This document shows, one piece after another, positions 4,273 through 5,771 of a stretch of DNA of 5,771 bases. Position 1 is the first letter of the stretch. Each line of letters starts with the position of its first letter. The stretch lies in contig JBCCYM010000085.1 of NCBI GenBank assembly GCA_039190005.1, positions 1-5,771 on the forward strand. The letters run 5' to 3'. A program made the position numbers and the translations under genes. This stretch comes from JBCCYM01 sp039190005 (GTDB taxonomy: Bacteria > Pseudomonadota > Gammaproteobacteria > UBA12402). The notes below the pieces were generated by a model. The model was given only the letters and a program-made list of their open reading frames with translations. It did not search any database and was not told the DNA's origin.

Positions 4273-5479
4273 AAGTGTCTTGATTCTGAGTGAAGAAAGG
4301 ACGCAGTATGCTAAGGTAAATAAATAAAGCAAGGACAAATATGGCAATATAAGCAATTGCGAGAGGGGCTTGGGTATTGGTTTTCAAAAAACTTGCCATG
4401 ATACTTATTAAGGTGGTTAAAAGCACAAAAACAAAACCCATCATCGCGCCGGCCATGCCAGCCATTTCCGGAAATATGCTGAGACATAAAGACAAACAGG
4501 CGCCAAATAAGTTAAGAGTAAAAAGAAAAATAATAAATAGAGGCGCGATTAAATAGAGGATATTGAGCGGGAAGAATAATCCTAACAATAACATGATGAT
4601 ACTCGCTACAATCGCGATTGATACCGCGGTAATGGTAATTTTATCGCTGGAGAAATAATTCAATAAAAGCCGATTAACCAAGCTACCGATAAACAAACCA
4701 ATACCAAGCAATAAAGCAATGTGACCAAATTCTATTGCGTTATAACCCATTACTTTTTGTACTAAGAATGGACCAACTACATTAAAGATAACAATGCCAC
4801 CATAAAGCATACCTAATGTAATCGCGCCAGCGAAGAAAAGGAAATTAGAACCAATTTTACAGTAGTTACGCAATGCTGTTTTGACGGATATGGATGTTGG
4901 ATGCGGATTTGTTTCAGGTAAAATCAATGAACAAGCTAATAGAAATACACCATATAACACAAAAAATACAAAGTTAGCGCGCCAGCCAAAATAATGTTGC
5001 AAATAACCACCTATGAATGGCGCGATAACTGGACCCAGTGTCCATGCCAGCGTTACTGAGGCACTCATGCGATGACGATCGTCACCCAGTTCAAACGCGT
5101 CGGTTATCACTGCTCGAAATGTATTGCCGATCGCGCCAACCGCGAATCCTTGTAAAAATCGCATGGTTAATAACACCCAGATATTTGAGGTGAGGGCGCA
5201 GATGATACAAACCGCGATATAAACGAGTAAGCCATATTGCAGTGGACGGATTCGACCTAAATTATCGGATAAGATACCAAAAAATAATGGCCCAATGGCA
5301 TAACCAATAAGGTAAGTAGAAATGGTAAGTTTAACCAGGAACGCGCTGGTATGTAAACTTTTGACTATCCAAGGTAAGGAAGGGATATAAAGATCAATGC
5401 CGGCACCGGTTGAAGGTACCATCAATAAAATAATTGGCACTAAATACCAGGGGCGATTAGGTTTTGTTCCATCAGTCAT
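4271..5479 (-). CDS. Bcr/CflA-type MFS drug efflux transporter
   Basis: A 402-residue protein of the DHA1 12-helix major facilitator family, close to Bcr/CflA in length and motif style. These are inner-membrane proton antiporters that export drugs or small metabolites. Helix 1 ends in GIDLYIPSLPWI (27-38), the Asp-x-Tyr-x-Pro-x-Leu-Pro signature typical of the subfamily, with Asp29. Motif A, GILSDNLGRIRPL (68-80), lies between helices 2 and 3. Motif B RFLQG (107-111) is in helix 4 and motif C GPVIAPFIGGYL (149-160) in helix 5, characteristic of antiporters. A long loop follows helix 6 (about 190-210), then six further hydrophobic segments run to about residue 393. The substrate cannot be told. 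The start at 5479 gives an N-terminal tail of normal length. No Shine-Dalgarno is seen, and the likely promoter lies directly against the start codon. The gene is single in its transcription unit within view. Confidence 0.9.
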   Translation of the reverse strand: MTDGTKPNRPWYLVPIILLMVPSTGAGIDLYIPSLPWIVKSLHTSAFLVKLTISTYLIGYAIGPLFFGILSDNLGRIRPLQYGLLVYIAVCIICALTSNIWVLLTMRFLQGFAVGAIGNTFRAVITDAFELGDDRHRMSASVTLAWTLGPVIAPFIGGYLQHYFGWRANFVFFVLYGVFLLACSLILPETNPHPTSISVKTALRNYCKIGSNFLFFAGAITLGMLYGGIVIFNVVGPFLVQKVMGYNAIEFGHIALLLGIGLFIGSLVNRLLLNYFSSDKITITAVSIAIVASIIMLLLGLFFPLNILYLIAPLFIIFLFTLNLFGACLSLCLSIFPEMAGMAGAMMGFVFVLLTTLISIMASFLKTNTQAPLAIAYIAIFVLALFIYLSILRPFFTQNQDT

Positions 5480-5485
5480 GACAGA

Positions 5486-5514
5486 ACGTTAACAGTTTGC
5501 TCTGAAGATGTCAA
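5486..5514 (-). promoter_or_regulatory. Promoter of the MFS gene, possibly leaderless
   Basis: On the minus strand TTGACA (5514-5509) is a consensus -35. After 17 bases TAACGT (5491-5486) is a weak -10. Only 6 bases separate the -10 from the ATG at 5479, so transcription would begin at or next to the A of the start codon. There is no ribosome binding site, which fits a leaderless message. A weaker -10 elsewhere could also be used. Confidence 0.45.
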
Positions 5515-5535
5515 GATGATAGATTTTTCATTTTT

Positions 5536-5568
5536 AACGTAGGTATGCCACCTATGTTGAATTTTTTT
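5536..5568 (+). terminator. Hairpin with T-tract (orphan terminator-like)
   Basis: AACGTAGGT (5536-5544), loop ATGCC, and ACCTATGTT (5550-5558) form a 9-bp stem with one G.U pair. It is followed by GAA and eight T's. This reads as an intrinsic terminator for plus-strand transcription, but no plus-strand gene lies just upstream: the MFS gene there is on the minus strand. It may end a short RNA or antisense transcript, or the dyad GGTATGCCACC may be an operator for the nearby MFS promoter. Confidence 0.4.
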
Positions 5569-5771
5569 TGGGCTTGGATAATCATTATTTGTCCAAAAAT
5601 AATTACAGATTAAGTTGATATAGTTTAGTTTAACCCCATTTGCGATTTTGTATACTAATATTTCATAACTATATAAAACATAATATAATGTATCATATAA
5701 CTATGAAAAATCAATTGGGTTTAAACCTTAAAATCAACGTATAAGATGGCTGAGCTTGTCGAAGCCAAAGC
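5569..5771. other. AT-rich intergenic region without a recognisable gene
   Basis: No coding frame of useful length is present. Bases 5640-5710 are dense in TATA-like words, including TATACT (5651-5656) and TATAATG-like strings, so promoters for a gene to the right are possible; none has a good -35. TTGGA (5575-5579) and TCCAA (5593-5597) flank TAATCATTA as a loose dyad. Confidence 0.4.
5748..5766. repeat. Dispersed repeat copy GGCTGAGCTTGTCGAAGCC
   Basis: This 19-base sequence shares the TGAGCYTGTCGAAG core with the cluster at 2015-2093. Its GGCT/AGCC ends are complementary, so it can form a small hairpin. It stops 5 bases from the window edge and may continue as a longer cluster. Confidence 0.6.

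Noticed and set aside
5703..5744. Short plus-strand ORF of 13 codons starting MKNQLG
   Set aside because: It has no ribosome binding site and no recognisable relation; ORFs of this size are frequent in such DNA.

Overview
The window looks like a chromosomal piece of an AT-rich gammaproteobacterium. Several protein styles recall the Legionella/Coxiella group (a degenerate receiver domain with a loose Legionella-like sequence, a lipoprotein with a BamC-like N-terminus, a Bcr/CflA efflux pump, scattered intergenic repeats). This placement is an inference from protein style only; no rRNA or other decisive marker is present.

Left part (1-1880), accessory in character: the C-terminal end of a receiver-domain protein enters from the left. 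It converges on a minus-strand gene for a single-chain nucleotidyltransferase-HEPN protein. A small plus-strand MerR/AlpA-type DNA-binding (excisionase-like) gene follows. Six bases after its stop begins a 215-bp imperfect palindrome (1540-1754) that looks like a mobile palindromic repeat or a structured RNA. A minus-strand tRNA-Arg(CCT) lies at 1879-1955 with its 3' end pointing towards these genes. An AlpA-like gene near the 3' end of a tRNA gene is what the edge of an old integrated element would look like, but no integrase or att repeat is visible.

Middle (1956-3160): a spacer with tandem copies of a TGAGCYTGTCGAAG-type repeat, a consensus -10 box, then a two-gene unit. It encodes a lumazine synthase homologue (RibH family) that has lost several active-site residues, overlapped by a small protein resembling DUF6314.

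Right part (3160-5771): a clear promoter with a perfect dyad in its spacer precedes a small lipoprotein gene and a membrane-anchored cysteine phosphatase gene, probably one operon. This converges on a minus-strand Bcr/CflA-type MFS efflux gene, whose best promoter places the transcript start at the start codon. The last 290 bases hold a hairpin with a T-tract, very AT-rich DNA and a further copy of the TGAGCYTGTCGAAG repeat, but no recognisable gene.

The most unusual features are the long palindrome, in which every transition-type mismatch I counted is a G.U pair on the plus strand, and the RibH homologue with a tyrosine in place of the catalytic histidine.
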